A stretch of 64,000 nt of DNA, taken from contig JBFMFX010000021.1 in assembly GCA_040752005.1 (NCBI GenBank), positions 1 to 64,000 of the forward strand, written 5' to 3'. The translations under genes and the position numbers were made by a program. Under the pieces are notes generated by a model, which was not told the DNA's origin, did no database searches, and worked only from the letters and a program-made list of their open reading frames with translations. Numbering within the stretch: the first letter of the stretch is position 1; every line of letters starts with the position of its first letter. Source of the DNA: RBG-16-66-20 sp040752005 (lineage in GTDB: Bacteria; Pseudomonadota; Gammaproteobacteria; Burkholderiales; SG8-39). Positions 8,984 to 16,718 of the stretch are shown here, piece after piece.

Positions 8984-9837
8984 TGCGCGTTCTCCAGAAT
9001 CAGGTGGCCTACCGCCGTGTTGGATGCCGGTACGTGATAGAAACGGTGCGCGACGTGCGGCGGCGGCCCGCCGGCGACGTCGCTCATCGCGCCGCGTGCA
9101 ATCAGCCACATCACCAGTTCGATTCCTTCGCTGCCGGCCTCGCGCACGTATTCGATGTGCGGCACCTCGGCGAGCTTCGCGGGCTCGGCGATCAGCCGGT
9201 CCATGAAACGCGTATCCCATTCGCGGTTGATCAGCCCCGCGCGCGGCCCCTGGAGCTGGTGGCTCATGCCGCCGGTGCCCCATATCTGGACCTTCAGCGG
9301 CTCGTCCCAGGACTCGATCGCGCGCCGGATCGCCTGTCCGAGCGCGAAACAGCGCCGGCCGCTCGGCACCGGATAGAGCACGACGTTGACCGCGAACGGA
9401 ATCACCCGCACCGGCCAGGCCGCGGGCTGGCCGAAGAGCAGCGACAGCGGCACCGTCAGCCCGTGGTCCACGTCCATCTTGTTGACGAGGGTGAGATCGA
9501 AATCCTGCTGGATCACCGATTGCGCGATGTGGCTGGCCAGCTCCGGATGGCCGATCACCTCGGGCACCGGGCGCGGCCCCCAGCCCTCGTCGGCGATCGG
9601 GAAGCGCTCGGCGGTGCCGATCGCGAACGTGGGCACGATCTCCAGGCTGAAGGCGCTGGCGTGGTCGTTGTAGACCAGTAAGACCACGTCGGGCCGGTTC
9701 GCCTCCATCCAGCGGCGCGACGGCTCGTAGCCGGCGAACAGCGGCCGCCAGTACGGCTCCTGCGTCCTGCCCTGGTCAATCGCCGCGCCGATCGCCGGCA
9801 CGTGCGAGGTGTAGACCGATGCGGTGATTCGGGCCAT
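8980..9837 (-). CDS. ligB: Protocatechuate 4,5-dioxygenase, beta (catalytic) subunit
   Basis: 285 residues of the LigB extradiol dioxygenase fold. Metal-ligand histidines are expected at H12 (YTSHVPAIG) and H59 (YNDHASAF), with a conserved C-terminal stretch WGTGGMSHQLQGPRAG and a late glutamate (EGIELVMW). It opens the ring of protocatechuate between C4 and C5 with Fe(II) and O2. It is encoded 10 bp after ligA and overlaps ligC, so the alpha2beta2 enzyme and the next enzyme are made together. Confidence 0.95.
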   Translation of the reverse strand: MARITASVYTSHVPAIGAAIDQGRTQEPYWRPLFAGYEPSRRWMEANRPDVVLLVYNDHASAFSLEIVPTFAIGTAERFPIADEGWGPRPVPEVIGHPELASHIAQSVIQQDFDLTLVNKMDVDHGLTVPLSLLFGQPAAWPVRVIPFAVNVVLYPVPSGRRCFALGQAIRRAIESWDEPLKVQIWGTGGMSHQLQGPRAGLINREWDTRFMDRLIAEPAKLAEVPHIEYVREAGSEGIELVMWLIARGAMSDVAGGPPPHVAHRFYHVPASNTAVGHLILENAQ

Positions 9838-9847
9838 GGGGGTCGCG

Positions 9848-10324
9848 CTATGCGGAACGGCGGCGATTGCGCGGATGTCCCTCCGGCCAGTAGGTGCCGC
9901 GGCCGGAACCCTGCGGCTGGCGGTGCGGCTGCGCGTCGCCGTCCTCGCCCAGACGGCGGTTGCCCTCGATCGAGCGCCCGCCCGCGAGCATCATGTCGCG
10001 GTATTCCTGCTCGGTCATGCCGGTCATCGAGCCCGCCATCTGCTGGAAATTGCGCTCGTCGGTGAAGCCGAGCTTGGCGAGGAAGTAGATGTTGCCGCCG
10101 AGCTGTATGGCGCGGTTGAAGTCGCGATCGAGGATCGCCTGCTTCTGCTCCTCGGTCATCGGCCACTCGTCCAGGTACGCGCGCTCGTCGGCGCGAAAGC
10201 GCGCGCGGTTCTCCGGCTTCATCAGGCTCATGCAAAACTGGTTGAGCCAGTAGCCCTTGCGCGCCTGCTCGGCGTCGAAGATCACCGTTCCCGGAATGTC
10301 CCTGTAGGGCTTGTCCAGTGCCAT
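9848..10324 (-). CDS. ligA: Protocatechuate 4,5-dioxygenase, alpha subunit
   Basis: 158 residues beginning MALDKPYRDIPGTVIFD. The core (ARKGYWLNQFCMSLMKPENRARF, then EEQKQAILDRDFNRAIQLGGNIYFLAKL) is the all-helical LigA domain that caps the beta-subunit active site. The family is usually about 140 residues; here the C-terminus has an extra polar Gly/Pro/Arg-rich tail from about residue 128. The start at 10324 is 11 bp after the ligI stop. Confidence 0.93.
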   Translation of the reverse strand: MALDKPYRDIPGTVIFDAEQARKGYWLNQFCMSLMKPENRARFRADERAYLDEWPMTEEQKQAILDRDFNRAIQLGGNIYFLAKLGFTDERNFQQMAGSMTGMTEQEYRDMMLAGGRSIEGNRRLGEDGDAQPHRQPQGSGRGTYWPEGHPRNRRRSA

Positions 10325-10335
10325 GCCCGGGCCTT

Positions 10336-11295
10336 CTACTTCGTTTCTTCCGGCCAGTAAAGCCGCATCGGATTGTGGACCAGCAGCTTGCGCTGCAGTT
10401 CGGCGGTGGGCGCGATGTGCGGAATGAAGTCCACGAGCAGCCCGTCGTCCGGCATGTGGTCCTGCAGGTTCGGGTGCGGCCAGTCGGTGCCCCAGAGCAC
10501 GCGATCGGAAAACTCCTCGACCAGGCGCCGCGCGAACGGGATCACGTCCGCGTAAGGGGGGTTGTCCGGCCCGCAGCGTCCGGGCAACGCCGGCGGTCCG
10601 CTCCTGCTCAGGCGCTCCGGGCAGCTCACCTTGCTCCAGACGTTCGGATGCTCGCGCATGAACTTCAGGAACAGCCCGAACTCGGGGCCGTCCACGGGCC
10701 TGGTGACGTCGGGGCGGCCCATGTGGTCCACGACCACGATGGTCGGCAACGCGGTGAAGAGGTCCTGCAGCTCCGGCAGGTCCGGCGCCTCGAAGTAGAC
10801 GACCACATGCCAGCCGAGGCGCGCCACGCGGCCGGCGATCTCCGTCAATTCGTCCTTCGGCGTGAAGTCCACCAGGCGCTTGAGAAAATTGAACCGCACG
10901 CCGCGCACGCCGGCGGCGTGCAGGCGGCGCAGCTCGTCGTCGGTGACATCGCGGCGCACCGTGGCGACGCCGCGCGCGCGCCCGCCGGAAGCGACACAGG
11001 CATCCACGAGCGCCCGGTTGTCGGCACCGTGGCAGGTCGCCTGCACGATCACGTTGCGGGCGAAGCCGAGGTGGTCGCGCAGAGCGAACAGGTCTTCTTT
11101 TGCCGCGTCGCACGGCGTGTACTTGCGTTCCGGTGCGTAGGGAAACTTCGCGCCCGGACCGAAGACGTGGCAGTGCGCGTCCACGCTGCCCGGCGGCACC
11201 CGGAACCGAGGGCGGCTCGGCCGCTCGTACCAGTCGAGCCAGCCGGGCGTTTTCGTGAAACCGCCGCTGACCGGACGATTCGTCGCCGCGCTCAC
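10336..11295 (-). CDS. ligI: 2-pyrone-4,6-dicarboxylate hydrolase
   Basis: 319 residues of the amidohydrolase superfamily. The metal-binding strand-1 motif is DAHCHVFGPG, followed by PYAPERKYTPCDA, typical of LigI; later HMGRPD and GTDWPHPN supply further active-site residues. It hydrolyses the lactone 2-pyrone-4,6-dicarboxylate to 4-oxalomesaconate. The start is GTG, overlapping the stop of the ligK remnant as GTGA, which shows that translational coupling to an upstream ligK reading frame was once in place. Confidence 0.94.
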   Translation of the reverse strand: MSAATNRPVSGGFTKTPGWLDWYERPSRPRFRVPPGSVDAHCHVFGPGAKFPYAPERKYTPCDAAKEDLFALRDHLGFARNVIVQATCHGADNRALVDACVASGGRARGVATVRRDVTDDELRRLHAAGVRGVRFNFLKRLVDFTPKDELTEIAGRVARLGWHVVVYFEAPDLPELQDLFTALPTIVVVDHMGRPDVTRPVDGPEFGLFLKFMREHPNVWSKVSCPERLSRSGPPALPGRCGPDNPPYADVIPFARRLVEEFSDRVLWGTDWPHPNLQDHMPDDGLLVDFIPHIAPTAELQRKLLVHNPMRLYWPEETK

Positions 11296-11452
11296 TCCAC
11301 GTACCTCACACCCGCCTTGGCAAGCGGCTCGCGCATCCTGTAGAGGACCAGTCCGAGCACGCCCGCCGCGAGCTGCCGGCGGCGTTCTCGACCGTCGCGC
11401 GCTCGGCGCAGGCGACGTTGCGCCGGACGACGCCCCGCTCGTACCTCATCAT
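11292..11452 (-). pseudogene. ligK: ligK remnant: internal deletion of 4-carboxy-4-hydroxy-2-oxoadipate aldolase
   Basis: Reading from ATG at 11452 (overlapping the ligJ stop as ATGATGA) gives MMRYERGVVRRNVACAER, which matches the start of LigK/PmdF/RraA-type aldolases (pattern GVVxRNIxRAD). In another frame of the same strand the end reads RQLAAGVLGLVLYRMREPL followed by AKAGVRYVE and TGA at 11294-11292, which matches the aldolase C-terminus. The two ends meet around 11385-11420. Some 170-180 codons of the roughly 225 expected, including the metal and substrate sites, are gone, and the join is out of frame. The open frame from the start codon stops after about 48 codons. Both flanking overlaps (ligJ stop, ligI start) are preserved. 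Confidence 0.8.
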
Positions 11453-12474
11453 TTCCCCCTTGCCTTCAGCGCCGCGTCGAGGCGCGGATAGACGCGCCGC
11501 GCGTTTTCCTCGTAGATTTTGCGCCGCGCCTTCGCATCCAGCGCGGCCGCCTCGACATAGCGGCGCGTGTCGTCGAAATGGTGGCCCGTTTCCGGATCTA
11601 TGCCGCGCACCGCACCGATCATCTCGCTCGCGAACAGGATGTTGTTCACCGGAATCACCCGCGCCAGGAGGTCAATGCCCGGCTGGTGGTAGACGCAGGT
11701 GTCGAAGTAGATGTTCTTCAGCAGATGCTCGGCGAGCGCCGGTTTGCCCAGCTCCTGGGCGAGCCCCCGGTAGCGGCCCCAGTGGTAGGGCGCCGCGCCG
11801 CCGCCGTGCGGGATGACGAAGCGCAGCGTCGGGAAATCCCTGAACAGGTCGCCCTGGATGAGCTGCATCACCGCGGTGGTGTCGGCGTTGATGTAATGCG
11901 CGCCGGTGGTGTGAAAGCACGGATTGCACGACGTGCTGACGTGGATCATCGCCGGCACGTCGTACTCGACCATCTTTTCGTAGATCGGGTACCACCAGCG
12001 GTCGGTGAGCGGCGGCTCGCGCCAGTGCCCGCCCGAGGGGTCCGGGTTGAGGTTGAGGGCGACGAAGCCGTACTCCTCGATGCAGCGCTTGAGCTCCGGG
12101 AGGCAGGTGCGCGGGTCCACGCCGGGGGACTGCGGCAGCATCGCGCAGCCGATGAAATGGTCCGGAAAGAGCCGGCAGACCCGGTGCACCAGCTCGTTGC
12201 AGATCGCCGCCCAGGCGGCGCTGGTCTGGAAGTCGCCGATGTGGTGCGCCATGAAGCTCGCGCGCGGCGAAAAGATCGTCAGGTCTATGCCGCGCTCGCG
12301 CATCTTCGCCAGCTGGTTGCGTTCGATCGAGGCGCGGATGTCGTCGTCGCCGATGTTCAGGTCCGACGGCTTCGGCGCGAGCGCCGGGTCCTTCAGCGCC
12401 GCGATCTGCCGGTTGCGCCAGTCCTCGAGCGCCTTCGGCGCCGTCGTGTAATGGCCGTGCACGTCAATGATCAT
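11449..12474 (-). CDS. ligJ: 4-oxalomesaconate hydratase
   Basis: 341 residues of the amidohydrolase superfamily, with the N-terminal metal motif MIIDVHGHYTTAP (H6, H8), the segment PHGGGAAPYHWGRYRG and an acidic late motif ASEMIGAVRGIDPETG characteristic of LigJ/GalB-like hydratases of this type. It adds water to 4-oxalomesaconate, giving 4-carboxy-4-hydroxy-2-oxoadipate, the substrate of LigK. Its stop overlaps the old ligK start. It begins 18 bp after the binding-protein-like gene. Confidence 0.94.
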   Translation of the reverse strand: MIIDVHGHYTTAPKALEDWRNRQIAALKDPALAPKPSDLNIGDDDIRASIERNQLAKMRERGIDLTIFSPRASFMAHHIGDFQTSAAWAAICNELVHRVCRLFPDHFIGCAMLPQSPGVDPRTCLPELKRCIEEYGFVALNLNPDPSGGHWREPPLTDRWWYPIYEKMVEYDVPAMIHVSTSCNPCFHTTGAHYINADTTAVMQLIQGDLFRDFPTLRFVIPHGGGAAPYHWGRYRGLAQELGKPALAEHLLKNIYFDTCVYHQPGIDLLARVIPVNNILFASEMIGAVRGIDPETGHHFDDTRRYVEAAALDAKARRKIYEENARRVYPRLDAALKARGK

Positions 12475-12492
12475 CTCGGGTTCTCCGTCCGG

Positions 12493-13188
12493 TCAGGCCG
12501 GTTCCATGCCGCAGAGACGCTTGGCTTGCGCCGCCTGCGGCGAGCGCAGAAAGGCGAGCAGGCCGGCGACCGCCTCCGGCTGGCGCGAGGCGCTGCAGCG
12601 CGCGGCCGAGAAAACCGTCGTCGCCGCCGCGCTCTCCGGCAGCCTGCCGAGCACGGCGATGCCCGGCTCGTCGAGGAGTTCGCTCAACTGCTGAAAACCC
12701 AGGTCGGCCTCGCCGTCGGCGACGAGCTTGGCGACCGGCACGCCGGGCGGCGCCTGTACCAGGCGCGGGCGCACCTCGGCGGCGATTGCCCAGCGCTCCA
12801 GGAGCCGGAGCAGCGCCTGGCCGCTCGGCCCGGTCGAGTAGCCGATGCGCCGCGCCGCCAGCAGCGCCGCGCGCAGCGCCTGTTCCGAGCCGATGTCGGG
12901 CTGTGCCGCGCCGGCGCGCACCGCGGCCGCGAGGCGCGAGCGCGCGAAATCCGTCCTCGTTTCCGCCGCCAGATGGCCTTCGGCGATCAGGCGGTCTATC
13001 GCGTCGCTGGCGAGCACCGCGAGATCGAACGGCTCACCGGCCCGGATGCGGCGGGCGGCGTCCACACCGCCCACGGATTCGAAGCGCACTTCGATGCCGC
13101 CGGCGGCGCTGTACGCCGCAGCGAGCCGGGCGAGCACCCGGCGCGTCGCCATCGAAGAAATCCCGGTGAGCGCGGCAGTCATGGCCAT
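12493..13188 (-). CDS. ModA-like substrate-binding domain protein without signal peptide
   Basis: 231 residues with the fold pattern of type II periplasmic binding proteins of the molybdate/tungstate branch: FESVGGVDAARRIRAGEPFDLAVLASDAIDRL, then SRLAAAVRAG, GYSTGPSGQAL, and VADGEADLGFQQLSEL. The N-terminus (MAMTAALTGISSMATRRV) lacks a signal peptide, so it probably stays in the cytoplasm, perhaps as a ligand sensor rather than a transport component. No permease or ATPase is nearby. It sits between the LysR regulator (60 bp) and ligJ (18 bp) in one operon direction, suggesting an aromatic- or pathway-linked role that is only inferred. Confidence 0.8.
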   Translation of the reverse strand: MAMTAALTGISSMATRRVLARLAAAYSAAGGIEVRFESVGGVDAARRIRAGEPFDLAVLASDAIDRLIAEGHLAAETRTDFARSRLAAAVRAGAAQPDIGSEQALRAALLAARRIGYSTGPSGQALLRLLERWAIAAEVRPRLVQAPPGVPVAKLVADGEADLGFQQLSELLDEPGIAVLGRLPESAAATTVFSAARCSASRQPEAVAGLLAFLRSPQAAQAKRLCGMEPA

Positions 13189-13248
13189 CGCGGGCCGCGA
13201 TTGTCGCCGGCGCCCGCGCTTGAGGCCACGCCGCGCCTGCGCTAGCAG

Positions 13249-14214
13249 CTATCGCAAATCATTATAGCCGGCGGGGGCCGGCGCCGCGCCGCCGCGGCCC
13301 CGCGCAAGCAGAAGCTCGCGCAGCAGCCGCATCGTGTGCCGGCGCAACGGGGTCACCGGCTTGTGCGCCGAAACGGCGAGGCACAGGGTCGCGGCCAGGC
13401 GCGGCGCGACGAGCGGCCGCGCCATGTAGTCGCGCGCGCGGCCCGAGGCTGCGAGCGCGCTTTCCGTGAGCACCGCGTGGCCGTGGCCGGCGCGCACCAG
13501 CTCGAGAATGGAGTGCACGCTGGACATCTCCCAGGCGACGGCGAGCTTCAGACCGGAGCGCGACGCCTGCTCCTCCAATAGCCGGCGGAACGCGTGCGCG
13601 CGCTCGGGAACGATCAACGGGTAGCGCGGCAGGTCGGCGAACCTGACGGGCGCAGGCATCGTGCGCGGACCGCGCCCGCCGCCCGGCCGACCCTTCGCCG
13701 CAGCCGGGCTGATCAGGCACAGCGCTTCGTCCCGCACGGGCGAGGTTTCCAGCGCCGGCTGTTGCCCCGGGTCATACACCGCGCCGACGTCCACTCGGCC
13801 GGTGGCGACCCATTCGGCGATGTGGGTGGAAAAACCCTCGACGACGGCCAGACGCGCGCGCGGCAGCTCGCGGCGAAACCTCTCGACGAGCGGCAGCGTC
13901 AGCGTGCGCGCGACCGTCGGCGGCAGCGCGACGACGATGTGGCCGGCGGGCTCGTTGCGGGCGGCATCCATGTCGTGGCGCGCCTGCGCGACCCGCTGCA
14001 GGATTCGCACGCCGTGCTCGAGCAGCCGCTTGCCGGCCTCGGTGAGCACCACGCCGCGCCCGGTGCGCAGGAGCAGCGTCGCCCGCAGGCCAGCCTCCAG
14101 CAGCCGGACCTGGCGGCTGAGTGCCGGCTGGGCGATGCCGAGGATCATCGCCGCCTTGCTGAAGCTGCCGGCTTCGGCGACGCGCACGAAATATTCCAGC
14201 TGTCTGAGGTTCAT
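13249..14214 (-). CDS. LysR-family transcriptional regulator
   Basis: 321 residues. The winged helix-turn-helix is at about 1-60 (MNLRQLEYFVRVAEAGSFSKAA, then QPALSRQVRLLE), followed by the effector-binding domain from about 90 (GHIVVALPPTVARTL). Position makes it the probable regulator of the lig genes, with a pathway intermediate as effector, but it is transcribed in the same direction, not divergently. Its start overlaps the stop of the DMT transporter by 4 bp. Confidence 0.92.
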   Translation of the reverse strand: MNLRQLEYFVRVAEAGSFSKAAMILGIAQPALSRQVRLLEAGLRATLLLRTGRGVVLTEAGKRLLEHGVRILQRVAQARHDMDAARNEPAGHIVVALPPTVARTLTLPLVERFRRELPRARLAVVEGFSTHIAEWVATGRVDVGAVYDPGQQPALETSPVRDEALCLISPAAAKGRPGGGRGPRTMPAPVRFADLPRYPLIVPERAHAFRRLLEEQASRSGLKLAVAWEMSSVHSILELVRAGHGHAVLTESALAASGRARDYMARPLVAPRLAATLCLAVSAHKPVTPLRRHTMRLLRELLLARGRGGAAPAPAGYNDLR

Positions 14215-15110
14215 GGCCCTTTGCGCAGCGCTCGCGCCGGGGGCCGTCCTGCCGACAGCGCCACGCCGGCGAGGATGAGCGCAAGCCCCGCGAAATGGAA
14301 CCAGCGCGGATATTCACCGAGAAAGAGCGTGGCGAGCGCCACCGCGATCGCGGGCATCAGGTGCATCGTGGCGCCGGCGCGCGCCGCTCCCAGGCGCGTG
14401 ACCACGTAGCTCCAGCCGGCGTAGGCGAGAAGGAGCGAGCCGATCGCCGAGTACGCCACCGCCGCCGCGCCGGCTGGCGAGAGCGCGACCTTTTTCTCCG
14501 TCCAGATCTCCCATGCCACCCACGGGGCCATCCAGACAAGGCCCATGAGGCAGACGAGGGTGAGAAACTCCGGCGTATCGAGCGGGTCGCGCCGCATGCG
14601 CAGGAGCACGGTATAGGCACCCCACATCGCCATCGAGGCGAGCGCGAGCGCGTCGCCGGCGTTGAAGGAGACGAGCGACAGGTCGCCCTGGGTGCCGATC
14701 AGCGCGACGCCGGCGAAGGAAATCGCGACGCCCGCCCATTGCGCCGCGCCGATTCCCTCGCCGAGCAGCGGCCGCGCAAGGAGGAGGATGAAGATCGGGG
14801 CGGTGGAAAGGTAGAGCGTCGCACTGGTCGCCGTGGTGTAGTGGAGCCCCAGCCATTGCAGACCCAGATGAATCCCGCCTCCGAAGAACCCGAGCAGCAG
14901 AAGAGGGCGCCATTCGACCGGCGTGAAGCGCATTGCCTTCGCGGCGAGACTGCGAGCGCAGAACGGCGCGAGCAGCGTCACCACGATCGCCAGCCGCCCG
15001 GCGGTGGCGAACCCGGGCGCAATCTCCTCGCGCACGGCACGCGCGACGATCCAGTTGCCCGACCAGAGCATCAGGGTCCCGAACAGGATCAGCCAGGCGA
15101 GCGCGCGCAT
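14211..15110 (-). CDS. EamA/DMT-family transporter
   Basis: 299 residues with ten predicted helices arranged as two EamA repeats (about 5-135 and 150-290); LGEGIGAAQWAGVAISFAGVALI and LGEYPRWFHFAGLALILAGVAL are the repeat ends. It would move a small metabolite across the inner membrane; in this context an aromatic acid or a pathway by-product is possible but unproven. It is the first gene of the minus-strand unit that runs through LysR into the lig genes. TAGCAT ends 6 nt before its ATG. Confidence 0.88.
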   Translation of the reverse strand: MRALAWLILFGTLMLWSGNWIVARAVREEIAPGFATAGRLAIVVTLLAPFCARSLAAKAMRFTPVEWRPLLLLGFFGGGIHLGLQWLGLHYTTATSATLYLSTAPIFILLLARPLLGEGIGAAQWAGVAISFAGVALIGTQGDLSLVSFNAGDALALASMAMWGAYTVLLRMRRDPLDTPEFLTLVCLMGLVWMAPWVAWEIWTEKKVALSPAGAAAVAYSAIGSLLLAYAGWSYVVTRLGAARAGATMHLMPAIAVALATLFLGEYPRWFHFAGLALILAGVALSAGRPPARALRKGP

Positions 15111-15116
15111 CGCCGC

Positions 15117-15126
15117 ATGCTAATCT
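15117..15126. promoter_or_regulatory. Overlapping divergent -10 boxes (minus TAGCAT, plus TAATCT)
   Basis: On the minus strand TAGCAT (15122-15117) is 6 nt before the DMT transporter ATG. On the plus strand TAATCT (15121-15126) is 6 nt before the hydrolase ATG. The two boxes share 2 bp, and the whole gap between the two start codons is 22 bp, so each gene's -35 would lie inside the other gene. Confidence 0.45.
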
Positions 15127-15132
15127 GAACTC

Positions 15133-15891
15133 ATGCCGCACATCACCATCGGCGGCCGGCGCCTCGCTTACGAATGGGTCGGCGAGGGCACCGGCACGCT
15201 CGTATTCCTCCACGAAGGGCTCGGCTCGATCCGCCAGTGGCGCGACTTTCCCGCGCGCGTGGCAGGAGCGACCGGCTGGCGCGCGCTCGTCTATGACCGC
15301 TACGGCTACGGCCAGTCGGACGTGCTTGCCGAACCGCGCGTCGGCACCGATTTCATGCACCGCGAGGCGCTGGAGACGCTGCCGGCGCTTCTGCGCGCGC
15401 TGGAGGTCGAGGATCCGGTTCTGGTCGGCCACTCCGACGGCGCCTCGATCGCCCTCATCTACGCCGGCTCCGGGCATGCGGCGCGCGGGCTCGTCGCGCT
15501 GGCGCCGCACGTCTTCGTCGAGGAGCTGTCGGTGCGCTCGATCGAGGCGGCGCGGCGGCAGTTCGAAACCACCGACTTGCGCCAGCGCCTGGGCAGGTAC
15601 CACCGCGACCCGGTGAAGACTTTCCATCTCTGGAACGACGTCTGGCTCGACCCGGAATTCCGCCGCTGGAACATCGAGTCGTACCTGCCCGGCATCCGCT
15701 GCCCGGTCCTCGCCGTCCAGGGCGAAGCCGACGAGTACGGAACCATGGCGCAGGTGGAGGCGATCCGGCGGCAGGTGAGCGGACCCTGCGAACTCGTGAA
15801 GCTCGCCGGTTGCGGACACTCGCCGCACCGCGACCAGCCGGAGCGCACGCTCGCGGCCATCGCGGACTTCGTCGCGCGGCTGCCCGCTTGA
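15133..15891 (+). CDS. Alpha/beta hydrolase
   Basis: 252 residues, about the size of one alpha/beta hydrolase domain. The nucleophile elbow is GHSDGA with S101, the acid is probably D200 in QGEADEYG, and the base H229 in GCGHSPHRD; the oxyanion loop is FLHEGLGS. GHSDGAS with an acidic residue after the Ser resembles the haloperoxidase/esterase and C-C hydrolase branch. The reaction is not determined; hydrolysis of a meta-cleavage type product or an ester is possible given the aromatic operon across the divergent promoter. The start is leaderless-like. Confidence 0.88.
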   Translation: MPHITIGGRRLAYEWVGEGTGTLVFLHEGLGSIRQWRDFPARVAGATGWRALVYDRYGYGQSDVLAEPRVGTDFMHREALETLPALLRALEVEDPVLVGHSDGASIALIYAGSGHAARGLVALAPHVFVEELSVRSIEAARRQFETTDLRQRLGRYHRDPVKTFHLWNDVWLDPEFRRWNIESYLPGIRCPVLAVQGEADEYGTMAQVEAIRRQVSGPCELVKLAGCGHSPHRDQPERTLAAIADFVARLPA

Positions 15892-15893
15892 GC

Positions 15894-15926
15894 GCGCCCG
15901 CGGGAGGGCGCTCGATCCGCGGGCGC
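15894..15926. terminator. Hairpin between convergent genes
   Basis: GCGCCCGCGG (15894-15903) and CCGCGGGCGC (15917-15926) are perfect inverted repeats with a 13-nt loop, placed between the plus-strand hydrolase and the minus-strand aldolase-family gene. There is no T-tract. Confidence 0.45.
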
Positions 15927-15941
15927 CGCGCCGGGCGCCGG

Positions 15942-16718
15942 CTAACCGAGGTAGTTGATCCCGCGGCGCTCCAGCAGCCGCAGCAGCGCCGGCCAGTCCT
16001 TGTGCTCCGAGGGGCGGTCCGGGCGGTTGAACTGCTCGGAGGCCGTTCGCGCCGCCTGTTCCGACATCAGGAGCACGTTGTCCATGCCGCCGGCCATCGC
16101 GTCCACCTGGATCTGGCAGGCGCAGTCGAGGTAGTACATCAGCTCGAAGGCCTCGCGCACCGAGGCGCCGAGCGTGAGCAGGCCGTGGTTGCGCAGGATC
16201 ATCGCCCTCGATGTCGGGCCGAGGTCGCGCGCAAGGCGCTCGCGCTCGTCCAGAGCGAGCGCGATGCCCTCGTAGTCGTGGTAGGTGATCTCGCGCTGCA
16301 CCCGCATCGCATGCTGGCTGATCGGCAGCAGCCCGCACTTCATCGCCGACACCGCGACCCCGGCACGGGTGTGCGTGTGGATCACGCACTGGATTTCCGG
16401 CCGCGCCCGGTGCACGCAACCGTGGATGACGAACCCCGCCTCGTTGTAGCCCAGGCCCAGCGGGTCGTCGAGCACCCGGCCGCGGTGGTCAATCTTCACC
16501 AGGTTGGACGCGGTGATCTCGTCGAACATCAGCCCGTAGGGGTTGATGAGGAATTCGTCGCTGCCGGGCAGGCGCGCCGAGAAATGCGTGTAGATCAGAT
16601 CGGTCCAGCGGAACAGGGCGGCGAGCTGATAGGCGGCGGCGAGATCGCAGCGGATCTGCCACTCCTCTCGGCTGACGCGCTCACGGACGGATTTCTGCGG
16701 GCTCGGCACGGCGCTCAT
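15942..16718 (-). CDS. Class II aldolase/adducin family protein
   Basis: 258 residues. The domain runs from CDLAAAYQLAALFRWTDLIYTHFSAR to the end. Metal ligands are visible as the HTHTR motif (CVIHTHTRAGVAVSAM) and the later RNHGLLT histidine. This long subfamily is common in betaproteobacteria and related to fuculose-phosphate aldolase and to decarboxylases, but its substrate is unknown. It is the last gene of the minus-strand unit starting with the ketopantoate-reductase-like gene; its ATG lies 38 bp inside the end of dusA. Confidence 0.88.
   Translation of the reverse strand: MSAVPSPQKSVRERVSREEWQIRCDLAAAYQLAALFRWTDLIYTHFSARLPGSDEFLINPYGLMFDEITASNLVKIDHRGRVLDDPLGLGYNEAGFVIHGCVHRARPEIQCVIHTHTRAGVAVSAMKCGLLPISQHAMRVQREITYHDYEGIALALDERERLARDLGPTSRAMILRNHGLLTLGASVREAFELMYYLDCACQIQVDAMAGGMDNVLLMSEQAARTASEQFNRPDRPSEHKDWPALLRLLERRGINYLG

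Noticed and set aside
11292..11452. A functional 48-residue small protein between ligJ and ligI
   Set aside because: Its start and the out-of-frame end match the two ends of LigK, so it is better explained as a deletion remnant.
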